DNA of 64,000 nucleotides. It comes from Schistocephalus solidus. Taxonomy: Eukaryota > Platyhelminthes > Cestoda > Diphyllobothriidea > Diphyllobothriidae. The notes under the pieces are model-generated. The model was not told the origin of the DNA. It was given only the letters and a program-made list of their open reading frames with translations, and made no database searches. Location: assembly GCA_017591395.1 (NCBI GenBank), contig WEDG01000818.1, forward strand, positions 209,967-273,966. Reading direction: 5' to 3'. How positions within the stretch are numbered: position 1 is the first letter of the stretch; each line of letters starts with the position of its first letter. Positions 1-13,203 of this stretch are shown here, one piece after another. A program made the translations under genes and the position numbers.

Positions 1-840
1 TAAACCCTAAACCCTACCCCCGAAACCACTCCCGAAGGAACACGCACAGTTGGACCTGGCAGTTCGTAAGACTGCATTTTCATTGGTTGGTGCGAATTCT
101 CTCCTACACTAGAGCCGGCGACAGCAAGTAGGACATCCAAACCCCGTCTTCCTGAGGCTTCTGCTGACACCGCGTGCTATGTGAGGTGAATACAGAGGCC
201 TCTTTCGAAAAAATAGTCTGTTTCTGCCTATCCTTGTTGTCAACGAGCCATCCACAATGAACAGAGGGAAAGGAGTGAGAGATTAAGATTTCTTCCAAAG
301 CGATCCTTGACAGGTCTATTCAGTCATTCGGTATGTATTGTCGAGATATTCCAAGTAGATGATTCGGTTCCGTAAGGCAATTTGAATCGTTTCCTACGAA
401 CCAGCCTGGAAACGCCTAAAGGCATGCCTATTTGACTAAATTATTCAGTCTTCTAGAATCAGGAAGATTTGACAAGGATTTGCTTCCGTTATAATAAAAG
501 TCAACGTCTGTGTAGTCCACCAACTCTGATGTGTGCAGTTAGTTCATCTTCATCCCTGTACTGAAAACTAAAACTCCACCGATCGTCTCAGATATAAAAC
601 TGTCATCCCCGGAGGAAACACTTACCTGGCCTTCATGGGCCGAAATCTTACCTGAAAAATGTTCGTATTGATTAACTTGTCTGCCTCCTGATAATACGCA
701 CAAGGCACCCATTTTCACCCACTCCATCACTTACAGGAAAAGCCCGCGCACCTCAACCAAACGAACCTACGCAATCCTGAGGAAGTATCACACTTTCCAC
801 TGTAATTACTCGATAATTGAATATTGAAAACTACTTTTGG
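1..840. other. Left edge of window, no gene recognised
   Basis: The first 16 bases are two CCCTAAA-like words, too short for a telomere. The following 800 bases hold only short chance open frames. I see nothing else to annotate. Confidence 0.6.
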
Positions 841-1080
841 CAAGACATTGGGATAGGTACCCGCACGGTACTGCATGATGGCCTTGAAAGAAATTCCAGA
901 AAGGGCAAATATTCTCGTTTATTAACTCTAACCCTACCAGCAACCTTAACCCTAAGCATAAATCTGGCCCTAACAGTAACCCAAACCTTAACACTAACAC
1001 TAGAAGCCCTAGAAATTAACACAGAGCCCCCGGAATGGAGAATCCTATTCCCCATGTTTTGACCCCCTTTCCTCACCAAG
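840..1080. repeat. Telomere-like degenerate dispersed repeat
   Basis: Between about 925 and 1010 there is a run of variants of CCCTAA/CCTTAA (ctctaaccctacc, ccttaaccctaag, ggccctaacag, ccaaaccttaac), flanked by sequence with partial resemblance to the region near 2440-2560. Similar runs recur at several places in the window, so this is a dispersed repeat with a TTAGGG-like core, not a chromosome end. Confidence 0.6.
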
Positions 1081-2439
1081 CCCGTCAGTTGAAATCCAAA
1101 AGGGGCTATTTTTGAAGATCCTTATGTGGAAGTTCCTTAAAATTAGGTTCGAATTTTACAGGTGCGGAGTGTCGACTGATAGGTAGAGGCCAGTTCTGAC
1201 CCATAATCTGAAGTCAATGTCAACGATCTGCCACACGACTCCCTGAGCTGTAGACTGTCCATCAAAGATACTTCTGTGGCTAGTTGTATGGGGAAGGGGC
1301 GTGGGGTGTGAGTGCGACCCCCTTCAGCCGGCATCCCACATTCGTATGGGATTAAGCGTACTTGCTCGGGGTCTACGCGTCGCCCTAAGCTGTTTTTAAA
1401 GCAGACCTCAAAACTTCAATATGAGCAAGCCTACAAATTAGCACAGATGGGGAGAGAGAGGCCGCCACCTCCACTTCGATCTGCGGATTAAAACAGTGCT
1501 ATTACGAGGGGACAAGCTGCCCTCAGGCGCCCTCCCACAGAATCTTTTCCCCGCAGAAGAAAACCTTGCAATTATCGGATTTGTCACGTCCTGCCAGTCC
1601 AGGCGCGTAGGCAAATACGTGATAAGGGAAACGGTACGCTGTTCAGTGAAGCAAAACAAATATTCTGAGGGAGATTTTTTATGCGGGCGCATGATCCGAA
1701 TGATACTTTAAACGCTCAAAAGTAGCGCACATCAAAAGTGAATCAACCGGGCGGCGTGCTCAAAGGAGCTAAACAGGAATGTATCCGAGCGCGCTGGAAG
1801 TCGCCCGAAGAGCGTGTCTGCAATTGATCCGATCCAAAGGCGCTGCGGTTAGTCAGTGGAAAAGCAAGACCACACGTAAAATCGTCCTCAAGAATGGGCA
1901 TCATTCCGAAAGCCCTGGCGAAATGATCGACCGAAAAAATGGATCTTCCACTTGACCACAAATCGTAATAGCTTTGCTCCCTCTTTTGATTTCTGCAAAC
2001 ATTTTTTATTCCCTAATTCAAGATGAGCATCCCTCCATTCTCCGTTTTAGTGCAATTTCCTACATCACACGCGTTCCTATATGCGTTAGGCCACCGGGGA
2101 TGCCGATCTGATACCAACACACATCCCGTCAGATATCCTCGGAAGAGCAGGTACTTGCAGCTGCCTGAATCTGCGCGTGGCCGTTCGCTACTAAACAATA
2201 AAGTACATTTGGCTGGCGACTGCTGAAATAAGCACGATGCAACTGAAGTATACATAAGTCAACGTCGGAGGCCTGAGTACATCAATTTGGTAGACCTGCA
2301 AAATTGAAGCAAGGGAAGAAATCAGACCGTGATTAATATGTTCCTGCGTGTATCCTGAAACCGAAAAACGGCCAGAGGGAAATATATTTCCAATAACAAA
2401 ATTACATAGTTAGGATTCTCCCACAGTCTTCTAAAATGG

Positions 2440-2730
2440 CTGACATTTTAGGTCGTTTGAGACTACTTTTGGTATGGTCGCCTCACCATGACATTGGAAA
2501 ATAATCCATCCACGATACATGTGGCTTTGCGCCAAATTGGAAGGAAAATATGCTTTACGATTAAGGTGAGGGTTAGGTTTAAGTTCGAGGTTAATGTCAG
2601 TGTTGGGGTTAGGGGCATGATTAGGCCAAGGGTAAAGGTTGTTATCGTGTTCATTTTAGGGTTTAGGTTTAGGTTAGAGCTGGGTCAAGAGTAGGGAAAC
2701 AGTTTAGTTCTATATAAGGGTTAGTGGTAG
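2440..2730. repeat. Telomere-like degenerate dispersed repeat, opposite orientation
   Basis: From about 2560 to 2725 the + strand is rich in GGGTTAGG, GGTTAGGTTTAAG and TTTAGGGTTTAGG variants. This is the complement of the pattern at 925-1010. The word actacttttgg just before it is shared with the 840 copy, which supports one repeat family. Confidence 0.6.
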
Positions 2731-2916
2731 CGTTAAGACACTGGGATATATACCCTTCATGATATTTACCCTATGGTCACCTATTTTAAGCGGATGGGGG
2801 CATTCGTATTCTTGTGTCCTATTTAGGCGGCCATAAAAGGCATCCCTGCCCTGTTTTTTACTAACCACAGTCGGTCGATGGAAGCGAGTAAGCCAGTTTC
2901 AGGAAGCAATCGTTTC

Positions 2917-2974
2917 TCCTTCTTCTTTTTCTTCTTCTTCTTCTTCTTCTTCTTCTTCTTCTTCTTCTTCTTCT
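2917..2974 (+). repeat. (CTT)n microsatellite
   Basis: A run of CTT/TTC triplets, nearly perfect from about 2931 to 2974. Confidence 0.97.
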
Positions 2975-3319
2975 AAAAAGCAGTCTAATAGAAAACATCA
3001 ATAATCAATCAGCCCCATATGCTTCCTCAAATTCAGAACAGGCAAGGAAGGGCTCTTGTGTGAAAAATGTAGGACTCACTAGAAATAAATACTGTCGGTG
3101 TATAGCAAATGATATAATATAAATTATAAAAAGTCGTACATGCTGACAACTGTATGCAAAAACCAATCTTCGACCACGTAGCAGCGCACATGGGTTCTAT
3201 CGAGCGTAACTGATGGAATCATTACATCTGGAAAGCATTCTGTTCTGTTCCTCAGTTACGAAAAAGAACAAGACAGGGATGTTGGAACCCACCTTTTGCG
3301 CAGGCCCTTCGCTTATTTC

Positions 3320-3900
3320 AAGGAATGGCTAGGGTTAGGGTCAGCTTTAGGGTTATGATAATATTTGGGTTAATGTTGAAGGTAAGGCTTGTGGCCCGAG
3401 AATATGTAGCCTTGCTGTACTTCTGCACAAGACCACCCTGGGTTGCGGAGCTCTTATTTCCGTGTCTCATCTGGAAAATTTCTCAATCGCCACCTCATAA
3501 ACCTTAAGTTAAATATGTTCCTGAAACAAACAGTCAATCAGGTTAGTTAAGTTCGGCGCCAGGGACCTTTGTCGGTTTCCAAACTTGTGCCAGGTTTGAA
3601 ATCTTCCTGCATTTTCCGTAAACATGCTACCTGGCATAAAATCAAACGAAAAAAAGCCTACTTTGACACATGTCGGATATTCATCCTCACCTTCCTCACT
3701 TGCATAATCCTGGTTTGAATAGCACGTTGAACAAAAAAATGCAATGGAACACGGATATATGTAAACCCCATACGGCCGTTGACCTTGCGCCAAATTCCGA
3801 TAGACACATGTTACCATATCCTAAATTAAACACCAATTCTAACGCTAACCATATCCATTATGTTAACTCTCTTAACCATAATCCGAAGTCGTATCCCGAA
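3320..3900. repeat. Telomere-like degenerate repeats, two orientations
   Basis: About 3328-3385 carries GGGTTAGGGTCAGCTTTAGG-type words. About 3818-3905 carries the complementary pattern (ctaacgctaacc, ttaaccataatcc). The two sit about 450 bp apart in opposite orientation. Confidence 0.5.
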
Positions 3901-5219
3901 CCCCGTTGAACCATTACTATCGACCCTATCGGAAGTACTCCTAAGGCCACCTGTAATACGAGTTGCATTTCTAACCTTGTTACTGCATTTACTATTGGAC
4001 AGTCTTAATTCGTACCTCTATTGTTCCAAATTTGTTGATTCAGTCCCCACTGAGGGCAGATACGAGCTCTAAGACCCTACAAGTAACCTTCTCGTGCAGT
4101 ACTTGGGCATTTTATCCAAAGCACTGTAAAGTAAGATATCCCTCGAAAAGTCTGGCCGGCGGTCTAATTTTGCCGATATGCCTGGTATACGCGGCGAGTG
4201 TGTCAAAAGAGATAGGGGAAATTGAGGTGCAGGTCTTAACTCAAGCTCGGGCGGGGAGAACCTTTCTTGGCAAACATTTCGTCGTTTGAGTATTCTAAGA
4301 CTATGCAACTCCCCTCTGGCAGAATTTTCTATGTGCCTGTTCTGCCGTTAGGCCAAACGGTGAACGAAAGATAATTCTTAACCCTTTCCAGTACATAGCG
4401 TTCAAAATTAAATGGGTAACATTAAAGTCCCACCGACCTATATTTTACAGAAGTTTTTTTAAAACTTAATCTGTCTGAATTTGCGCTCACAATCCCCCTG
4501 GGACATCAATACGGATGCGTTGATATTTATTTTCATAAATGTTGCTTGCAGCCAACTGTTAATTGGAGAATACAAGTGTTTTTTACGATCGAAAAAAGAT
4601 TTGACATCAACTTTCCTGGTTTTCGCACCGGTGCGGGCTGTCAGCTCGCTATGTAATTTGGTTAAACTCAAAAGACGCACATGTTGAGTTGGGATAATTT
4701 TTCAAATATTTAAACTGCGCTTCAGTGAGCTCAGGAAACATACCTCTTACGGAGAGTGTGATAGGTTTAACACCTGCTGTCCCGGTGCAAGATTGACAAG
4801 TGAATTGTCCTCAGTGTTGGAAAGCTTTATGAAGTGACACTTGGAGAGTCGTTACATTATGACTGCAAACACAAGGTGATATTTCAGTAGCTTTCGGCTA
4901 GGCTTTTATACTCAAAGTCAAGTTATTCAGATGTGGAGTGTAATTATCTGTTGATCTTATTATATGAGCATAATATACACGCGCATTATAATCCTAATAA
5001 TAGATTTAATGTTGTGTTTTTTAGTTTTCTCAGAAATTAATCCCTAACTTGGAGTAAATCAGGATGGTCTAAATTTTTAAGGCTCCGACCGAAATCTGAC
5101 ATGAATATTTTGACAGAAGTCCAGCAGCTATAGCGCGATAGCCGCACAATATTCAGTAAACTGCCAAGAAGTAGCCAGCAGTATATACGGGTTATATTAT
5201 GTACCATACTTGACGGACA

Positions 5220-6680
5220 GATGGTAGCTAAAAGCCCAGATGCGTGTTTCGGCGGTATTCCACCACTATGTGAAACATCTGCAAGGGTTTCAGTTCATCA
5301 GTGGGCACGCCAGCGTTCCCTGTGTGTCCAGTTTTCAATTTGCGGCTAGTACCTACGCTGTGAAGTTTGGTATATCATGCAACCCATAAATATACTACTC
5401 AGTGCCTATAGGCATTTTTGAATAGTACGCCGTGGCAGATGGCCCTTAGCTCAAAGATTAATATCCGCTTTCGGTCTGAGCATAAAAATCTTAATTCAGA
5501 CTGCGTTACTCTAAGTTAGCCATTAATAGCTGAGGCGTTAAAAAACAGCAATTGCTAAACTGGAGTATCTAGCAGAATGCTGAGGGAAACAAATAAGAGT
5601 CGACACTTTCGCCGTTTTGTCATGCAGCGGCAGGAATATCAGCAATAATGTGCCTGAGCTTTTATCTAGTACCTGTTTTATCACGTAAGGTATATCATCT
5701 AACACATTATTCATATCCCCGGGCTATTGGTGCCAGGAAAACGAGACGCTACAAAAGATTCTCGAAGCGGTGGCTTGATTAGGAACGTGCAATCAACCTG
5801 TCTCAAAGTAAACGGACTGTTTTAGCATAATGAAACAAAACACTGTCTCCCTTTATGTGATTCCGCTGTTTTTAAACTTATTCTTATAAATACTAATCTA
5901 ACTTGTATGCATAATTAAACCAATGAGATTAAAAAGAATAACATTAAACTTTATTGGTCATCGGCACATTGAATGGCGTTCATTAATTCACTTTGACTGT
6001 GGGACTGGATACGAACCGTCGCGCCCTTCTTTGGGCCAACGTACATGACGAATTTCGACTGGGGCTTAAATGCACAAGGGTCGCCCACCCACAAATTACT
6101 GTTACTGTCCCTGATCGCAGGTGATAGATGAGGGGCCCACAGGTCATATGGTCAAAAGCTAAACCCGAATGTGCGATGGTTAAAATGTATCGTCTTTCCT
6201 ATTTAAACTTGCCATAAGCCTGGTCGACGATGACGGCTAATGCATTGTTTAAGTTCCGAGGAATGTGATGTGTAAACTTAGAGCAAATTCTTCGGGACAG
6301 AGTTTTTGACTAGGTCTGAAACTTCATACGAACATTTGTGCCAAAATACATCAGCATATGCTGTCAGTATGATTAATAATTACTTATTTGTATATTGCTG
6401 ATAGCCCGTTGGCAGTTTACAAATGTTACAAGATTATTCCACAGTAGCTCATGAATTTCAGCTCAAATATTCATAGTACGTTTCGGTCAGTTCCGAAGGA
6501 TTTACTCCAAGGTCACGCATTAATTTCCACGGGACTTCAAACAGACAGGAGAAAAATTGTTTTCATATGCCAGAAAACCCACGGGAACGCTGTGGTACCC
6601 ACTGATGAGCTGAACCCCTCGCAGCTGTGCCGGGCAGCAGCACAAGATCGGCGAAACAGCGTGCCTAGATTTTTAGCTAG
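5220..6680. repeat. Inverted-repeat pair flanking about 1.2 kb
   Basis: The stretch near 5228-5332 is similar to the reverse complement of 6575-6682. Shared words include ttcagttcatcagtggg (left), matching the complement of cccactgatgagctgaa (right), plus tagctaaaa and cagcgttcc. The arms are about 105 bp and visibly diverged. This could be one foldback element or two opposite copies of an unknown repeat. A 122-codon open frame at 6451-6819 overlaps the right arm and shows no recognisable domain. Confidence 0.55.
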
Positions 6681-6819
6681 TACCTGCGCTGCCAGTTGTT
6701 ACGCAGATCACGATTACATGAGAAACAGCCATTCCAATCGTCCCTATGTTTGCCAGTTACTCTTCCTGATTATTGCTTTCGTTATCCGTAGTACTCGGTA
6801 TCCGTCTTGGGTGAGATAA

Positions 6820-7950
6820 TGTGCAAGCCAGAAAAAAGCGAAATCACCCTAGATTTCCGACCACCCATGCTAATGAAGACACTTGCATTCCGGAAACTGA
6901 TACCATCCTGCGTGAATCAGCTGGTGTAGTTGATTTATCTATTCAAGTCATCGGTAGCCCTGTCTAGTGTTTTGTTGCTGGGCTACCACGAGTATAATCC
7001 TTGGGACCACTTCTGTCAGCATGAGAAGAGCAAAGAGACAACGCAGCCTCCATTTTCCTTAAAGAGCGGACACTTCATTTCCGACTGGCTAGCAGGCTGT
7101 GTAAAGTCGCCAAGCTGACAGCATCGCCCTCAGTGCTACGGGCGGGGTGGTGGCGGTGGTCATGGTGATGGTGGTTATCTAATCAGCATACTGTATTTCC
7201 CCAGAGATGTCACGGATGCTGGTTGATCTGTCGTCGTCAGTTCGTTCGTGGCGCGAAAAACTCATCAAACGGTGAATTAGCATACGACGAACACATAATT
7301 TTTATCACAATTAGATTATGGCCAGGGGTGGGCGGGTAGACAGAATAGAAAAGAAGAGATGTTGGGAATGGAGGGCGGGCAGGAGACGTTAGTCTACGCT
7401 CAGTTAGACCTCAGAAGCCTTGGAAAAGCAGCCTAGGTTAGTGGCATAACGAGTGTATTTGCTGGGCTGAGCACATCGACTGACCACGAAACTTGCCCTA
7501 TGGTAACCGAGCCTCAGTGCTGAAATGGCATCTTTTTAAAGTAGACTGCGAAAAGTGCTGAAAGAAGGTTAACCATGAAAGTATGACAAGAGGGAAATTT
7601 TAAATGCAAAATAAACGGGACAGGTAGACACCTATTGATGCAGGTTGAAACTATAGAAAAACACAAGAGAGAATATAATGACCACTTTGGGCTTTATCAG
7701 TCAGCCATACATAACCCCAAGTTTGCAAAACCTGAGGCTCGAACCATGCTCTTTTGAGTACAAGTCCAACGATAATGAGTCTCGGGGTTCTTATCCTGTC
7801 TATTGCGATCAGGTGTATAAACCATTGCAGATGGTATGCACCGATCGCCATATGAGATCTGATCCTCCTCTTGTGATTTTGGGCTCGATCTACTGCTCCG
7901 TAGGCAATTGCAACGGCTAGTAATATATAAAAAAGGAACCACAGACAAAA
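6820..7950. other. Intergenic region, no gene recognised
   Basis: Contains a short GGT/GGC-rich stretch (about 7141-7178). Open frames at 7651-7968 overlap on both strands and have no domain that I recognise. The region ends in a SINE fragment. Confidence 0.5.
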
Positions 7951-7952
7951 AG

Positions 7953-8048
7953 TAGACTGGATTGGCATTTCTGGCTTTTAATCTGCCATCAGCTAGCCAA
8001 AGCCGACCCCAGGTTCGAACACCTGACTGTAAAACCCGTACTCTTTCG
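7953..8048 (-). repeat. tRNA-derived SINE fragment
   Basis: The + strand reads tggcatttctggctt and later gccatcagctagcc and caggttcgaacacctg. This is the reverse complement of the SINE body seen intact at 13562-13720. Truncated and diverged. Confidence 0.65.
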
Positions 8049-8103
8049 TTTATTAGTGCAACGCCTTTATACTCACGTCATGCAGTTGTGAACAAGTTAG
8101 AAA

Positions 8104-9055
8104 CCTATCTCATGAAATTTCAACCGAAATTCTTAAATACGTTTTAGATTCAAACAAATCACTTAAAAAGGGTTGTCATGTGGATTATAATGCCACCTAA
8201 TCCCAAGATATATCAGTCACAGTAGTATACCGGCTGTTGAAAGAGAATCGCTATGACGGCCCACAAAAATTATACTTTGGAAAAAATGGCTACTTAAGTA
8301 GGATACATTTTTTCATTTATTTGCGATGCTCTTATTAATTCAAAGATATTATATAGAAAACATGCACAAAAATATTACTTATTGTACTTGTTTGATAGCA
8401 AATTAAGTCTTCTTTAAATTGTATACTCCAATAATGAGTATATTTCGGTTTTTAAAAACGATCTGAATAGTTGAATAATTCTGAACCCTACCGGCTGTTA
8501 CATTTGAACTCCCGGTTTCCAACCTACATACTGTACCTATTCTGTGTAAGGAAAAAATCACAATTTCCTCTGCGGGTTGAATAAATTTTCACAGATTTTC
8601 CATAAAATGTTGTAATGGATTTGGATCATGTTGCATACATTGACGGATACGATGCATTATAGATGACCATTTCAAGGTCTGTTAAAATCTCATAATTCAA
8701 AAGTTTTTAAAACCGAAAAGACCCTTTCCGCAAATTTAAAATGTGAAGAGGACGTAATTTGCTATCAAACGAGTATAATTAAAAATAATTTTGTGCATCT
8801 TTTCTAGAAAATATATTTGAATTAATAAGAATATCGATAATCAAGGAAAAGATGGATACTAAGTAAGTAGCCATTTTTACAGAGTATAATTTTTTCTGGT
8901 GGTGAGAAAGGAGTTCTTTCGAAAGCAGGTATCCTACTGTGATGGAAATATCTTGGGATTAGACTGCATGATACTCAATACGACAACCCTAATTAAGTGC
9001 TTTGTTTGAAACGAAAACACATTTTCGAATTTCGGTTGACATTTCATGAGATAGG
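8104..9055. mobile_element. Foldback / long terminal inverted repeat element, copy 1
   Basis: The left arm (about 8104-8480) is the diverged reverse complement of the right arm (about 8690-9055). Paired words include cctatctcatgaaat with atttcatgagatagg at the two ends, agggttgtc with gacaaccct, ctaatcccaagatat with atatcttgggattag, and gatagcaaatta with taatttgctatc. The arms are about 370 bp with a spacer of about 200 bp and no coding capacity. This fits a non-autonomous foldback transposon or MITE-like element. No clear target-site duplication was identified. Confidence 0.85.
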
Positions 9056-9059
9056 GAAT

Positions 9060-11020
9060 CTACTGTAACCACACGGAAAAGGGAAGCTTTTTCGTAAATC
9101 CACAGTTCTCACGGCTATCGTTCTAATGTTTCAGTACGATGACTGGAAGTATTTTTAACCATACAGGCTAACGGTAATCGACCAGGGCGCTTTCTAAGGA
9201 AACTGAAGGAAGTTTTATTATAAAAACTGTAAACCCTCCTCTTCAATTTATTGTAGAGCAGAGTTTCTTAGTTGGCGATTCGCGGAGCCAAAAGTTGTTT
9301 TCATCAGAACGTACTTCGACTGGAGCAAAAATCTGAAAAGATTGTTTCTTTTTTTCCGGTCCTTTGATCCCTGTCTCATAAAGTGGACTTTTAAACGCCC
9401 CCTCTACCGGATTGCACGCCTCTCGATAGTGCATATTCGCCCTCATATCTCTGAACTTCCGCTTATTCTGTTGAACTAATGCCTAGGTCCGTTCAATTAC
9501 ACTCAACCTGAGCTCAAATCGATTCGATTTATGCAGGCCTGATCCGTTCTTAATCAAATGAACTCAATGATACCCCGCCATCTTTTCCAGTTACTATCCT
9601 CCCTTTATCGAGCCATAGAGCCCGCCCCGCCATGGAAAGGCAAATTCCAATTTTACAGCGAATCTCAGGTCAGCGATTCAGGTCGAATCATCCTCTAGGC
9701 GGTTCGTAAACTCCGCAAGCTACTTACTATAAGTAGGTGGTGTGGGCTGTGTCAAAGCAAACTTCAGCAGGCCATCCATCCGCCCTCCGCATCAACTCCA
9801 CTCTGAGCAAGCGGATTGTCGCAGCACGGAAAAACGGCCTGGCCGACTAATGACCGTCAGCCAGCAAGACAAGGATGTCGACCACTGAGATAATTGGCTT
9901 GTAGCGTTGAATTTCACGTTACTTTCCTCTGCCTCCTCAAACAATGGGCTCACGCTGGCAACTTGTCCAATGGCTTGGCAACCAGCGCGGGAGCTGTGGG
10001 GTGAATGCTGGCGACAGGTCAGGAAAAGGGGAGGACGGAGGCGGAGATGTGGCGGGGGAGGACAGGGGGAGGACACAACGGCTCAGCAACGCATGCGCGT
10101 AACCCGAAACGCCGGTTTCTTTTTGCCTACACCGTCGGTGGTGACTCCATAATCTGCAAACATATTTTCTTACACGAAACACGGAGATTTCATAGTCAGG
10201 CCGCTAGCGTTTGCCAGTGTTAGTGGCCATATCTCTACTTCTCGTTTCCTCAGACCATGCCGAGGATGGAGAGCGTGCCATGGAGTCATGAAATGTACTG
10301 AAATCTAGAACCTACTCCAGACGGGAAAACCGGTCCGAGCTCGAGCTTTTGTGGGATCTAAAAACGAATACCAGGTGATCTCTTCTAACAACTTCTAATA
10401 GGCGTTATTCTGAGATAAACCTGCAATTGGACAGCGAGCTATCTGTTCTTTGTTATGCCGATTAATTTGGAAATTACTCTTCGTCAGTCGGACTGGCAGT
10501 AGAACAGTCATGTGATCCACATTTATCGCCACCTCCTATAATTGATCGATAGGAGGGGGGCATCTGGATGTCTGTTTTGTTGGGAGGACTAAGAGGATTA
10601 ATGCATTTTCTCTGCCAAAGCGGAGGTTGATACATTTGCGAGACGGTGGCAATCAGGATACTACACAACTACAATGAGTTACGAGGCCGAGAGAAGTCGT
10701 TGCTTCAACTGACTGGTTAATCGTGATACGGACACCCTCGCGGATAGGCTTAATTGTTGACTATCGCTTACGTATGTTATCGGTAGGATACCACCCTGTT
10801 ATCGGTAACGTGACCTCTGTCTATCTCACAAATGTGAGATATGAGCCTTTCAACCCCCTGTTGCGTGAAATGCTGGTGTTTATGTTTGGGGGGGGCAGGT
10901 CATGTATGTAGTACGCGTAGATGAGGTCACCAGCAGCTGCGCCCCATTCCGCGTCAAACAACTGACCAGCTTGGACGGTGGTTTGACTGTGGGGATGGGG
11001 GAGAGAGTGAGGTCGACGGC
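9060..11020. other. Intergenic region, no gene recognised
   Basis: Several 60-90 codon frames occur on both strands near 9790-10230 and 10820-11330, overlapping each other in GC-rich low-complexity sequence. None has a recognisable domain or a supporting splice structure. Confidence 0.5.
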
Positions 11021-11029
11021 TCAGCCCAT

Positions 11030-11480
11030 TTTCCTCACGATAAACAAACTGACGCGCTTGGAAAAATAACGTTGCGCTGAAAGCCGTGGCTTGGAAGGTT
11101 GCCAACTGACATGATAACTCGGATCGCATGGTCAGCCCAATGTATGTTTTGTGTGGAGTGGCTGACTGGCGGACTGAGAGTCAGGCTGCAATGGCTCCTT
11201 TTTACTGTAGCCTTTATGGCACTCCCACTCCGTGGGATGCGAGCCAGGTGTGGTGGCAAGCCCCGGGGCGGCTCCGGCCACGCCAACCACCGGCCTCTTC
11301 TCCCGCCTCCGTTCTTCTTGACTCTGTCATGACACTGGGATCAGGTGGGGGAGGAGAGAGTGGTAGCTGCAGCGCAAGGCTTCTCTCACTAAAAACTAAT
11401 CCACGCGTAAACCACCGTCCCTAAACCACCATGGTGTGAAGCATACGGTGGACATCGTCGGAGTAAGACGATCGAACTGT
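11030..11480 (-). repeat. Dispersed repeat family B, copy 1
   Basis: Shares the words gataaacaaactgacgcgcttgg and ccgtggcttgga (about 11039-11095) with 26665-26720. It also shares, in reverse complement, the caagaagac / gtggctgg / cacctacgcg / gccaccac block found at 25740-25870, 27670-27760 and 42680-42840. No coding region was recognised in any copy. Confidence 0.6.
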
Positions 11481-11639
11481 CATGTTATCGGTATATGACT
11501 AAGTAAAATGGACAAGGAAAGTTGGCAAAAATAGTCTTTTTTATGTAGGGATTTATCAGATATGTCATATTGACAGCACAAATACTACCTGATAGGTCAG
11601 AAAGTCTTTCCCTTATATTCTACCGCTGCAAGGCGTTCG

Positions 11640-11970
11640 GCTCATTCGTTGATCCCCATGTGAGTTCTGGTAGAAACTCAAGTTTTTAAATTTTTGCTTT
11701 TAATTTCCTCAGAAAAAGTAGCTTATATGGAATATGGAGGCTACTTCTATCTCATCCTCTGAAATTTATATTATCAAATTTTGGCATGTTGTACATTTTC
11801 TTTATTCGCCTTTCTAATTCCTGGAAAATGTCCTTTTTGTTTGCAGAATATGTTTATACCTAATTTTATCAATCAAAATGTTTAAAAATTGGAGGAAATA
11901 ACAACTTTACATTATATTCCTTAAATTTCTGGTTTTAACCTGGAAAAAGGTAAAGCTCGATCGGAGCTGT
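11640..11970 (+). repeat. AT-rich dispersed repeat, copy 1
   Basis: The stretch around 11790-11915, containing attttatcaatcaaaatgtttaaaaattgg, matches 44820-44925 near the 3' end of intron 4. Boundaries are approximate and the family is unknown. Confidence 0.55.
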
Positions 11971-12014
11971 CAGCGAAATACCGTATTAAAGTAGAATTTT
12001 GCCGTCAAATGAAA

Positions 12015-12260
12015 GGGAGACAAGAATGGCAATTTCTGGCTTAGTAGCCATCATCAGCTAGTCATACCCAATCCCAGGTGATGCACCATCAGAGGATTGA
12101 ACTCATGACCCTTTGATTAGAAGTCTAACGCTCTAACCATTTAGTCACAGACTCGTTGTCTGGCCGTTTGAGCTAGAGAATAGTGACATTCGTTGATGTA
12201 AGCAGCACAGTACGAATAAGTCCCATAAGCAATCAGTGAGCGTTCATCAACGAACGTATT
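12015..12260 (-). repeat. tRNA-derived SINE copy with flanking hairpin
   Basis: 12015-12180 is a near-complete SINE in minus orientation: aatggcaatttctggctt, catcatcagctagtcat, then the reverse complement of the B box and the tRNA-like head. Next to it, 12187-12256 contains cattcgttgatg and later tgagcgttcatcaacgaacg, an inverted pair. The same cattcgttgatg word flanks the SINE copy at 48026. Confidence 0.75.
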
Positions 12261-13200
12261 AAAGTTCTTCAATTGATCCGGAGCATATTCATTGTCGACT
12301 TTCGCGTTTAACATTCATTTTTATCATCGATGCGGTTTTATGCTTGTGTGAATCTACGAATTTAATCTAAATGGCCATCTGCATTAGAATGAATGTCAAA
12401 TCTCTCACTATTTCGGGAAATCCTTTCAAGAAATTTCGTACATAAAAGGTCTTGATATAAACAAAGCACAGAGCCTCTCATTTCGGGCAGTTGAGTTGTA
12501 ACCTTTATAATACTCCCTAACAAATCAAGGGCATTCAGAAATTCAGCGGGATCCATTGTGACTCAAAATTCACAGTAATTTCCCGGAAACAAAGTCCTCT
12601 TGTTATACACAAAACTGCATGCTCATGATTATATTTTGTAATTTTTTTTCAAATTTATTAGTAATTGACCAGTCTTTCAACGTGTGACCTAATGAAAACG
12701 TATAATCCTCTAACTTCCGCATCAGGGTAATCAAGTGAAGTCTGTTTGCATTAGACAGTCGCATCTGAAACAACCCATAAAAAGAAAAAACAGCGAATTC
12801 TCGTGAAAAAAATGTTTTTGAATGTATACAAAAACTACAGGCTTTTGACCAACAGTGCACACATCAATACAAAAATACTCTCCTGCGTTATTCTAATCAA
12901 GCGGTTTTATTCACTCAGTTTCTACATTATACCTTAGTCATATAAGACGATTTCTACGAGCTTTTTGTCAGTTAAATTTTCCTAAAAAATGATACTTAAA
13001 AGCCGGATCCTATTGCCCTTAATATTTCTTTCGCGAGTTCACTTTATGTGACGTCACCCATTATTACTTGGCAATGTCGACCGGTATATCTGCGGCTGTT
13101 TCCAAGGCACGCGTTAGCAAATTCACTGCGTTAACAAGTGCTTTATGGAGTCAAGGAAGGCTGATGCCCGTAGCACTGGCGCTAACCAATCGTTTATAGG
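12260..13200. other. Intergenic region, no gene recognised
   Basis: Two short minus-strand open frames (12362-12556 and 12603-12860) occur in AT-rich sequence. Neither resembles a family that I know and no splice structure joins them. Confidence 0.45.
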
Positions 13201-13203
13201 ATT

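Noticed and set aside
1..16. Telomere at the left edge
   Set aside because: Only two CCCTAAA-like words, followed at once by non-repetitive sequence. The same kind of words recur inside the window.
6451..6819. 122-codon ORF as a gene
   Set aside because: It overlaps an inverted-repeat arm, has no recognisable domain and lacks supporting splice or promoter context.
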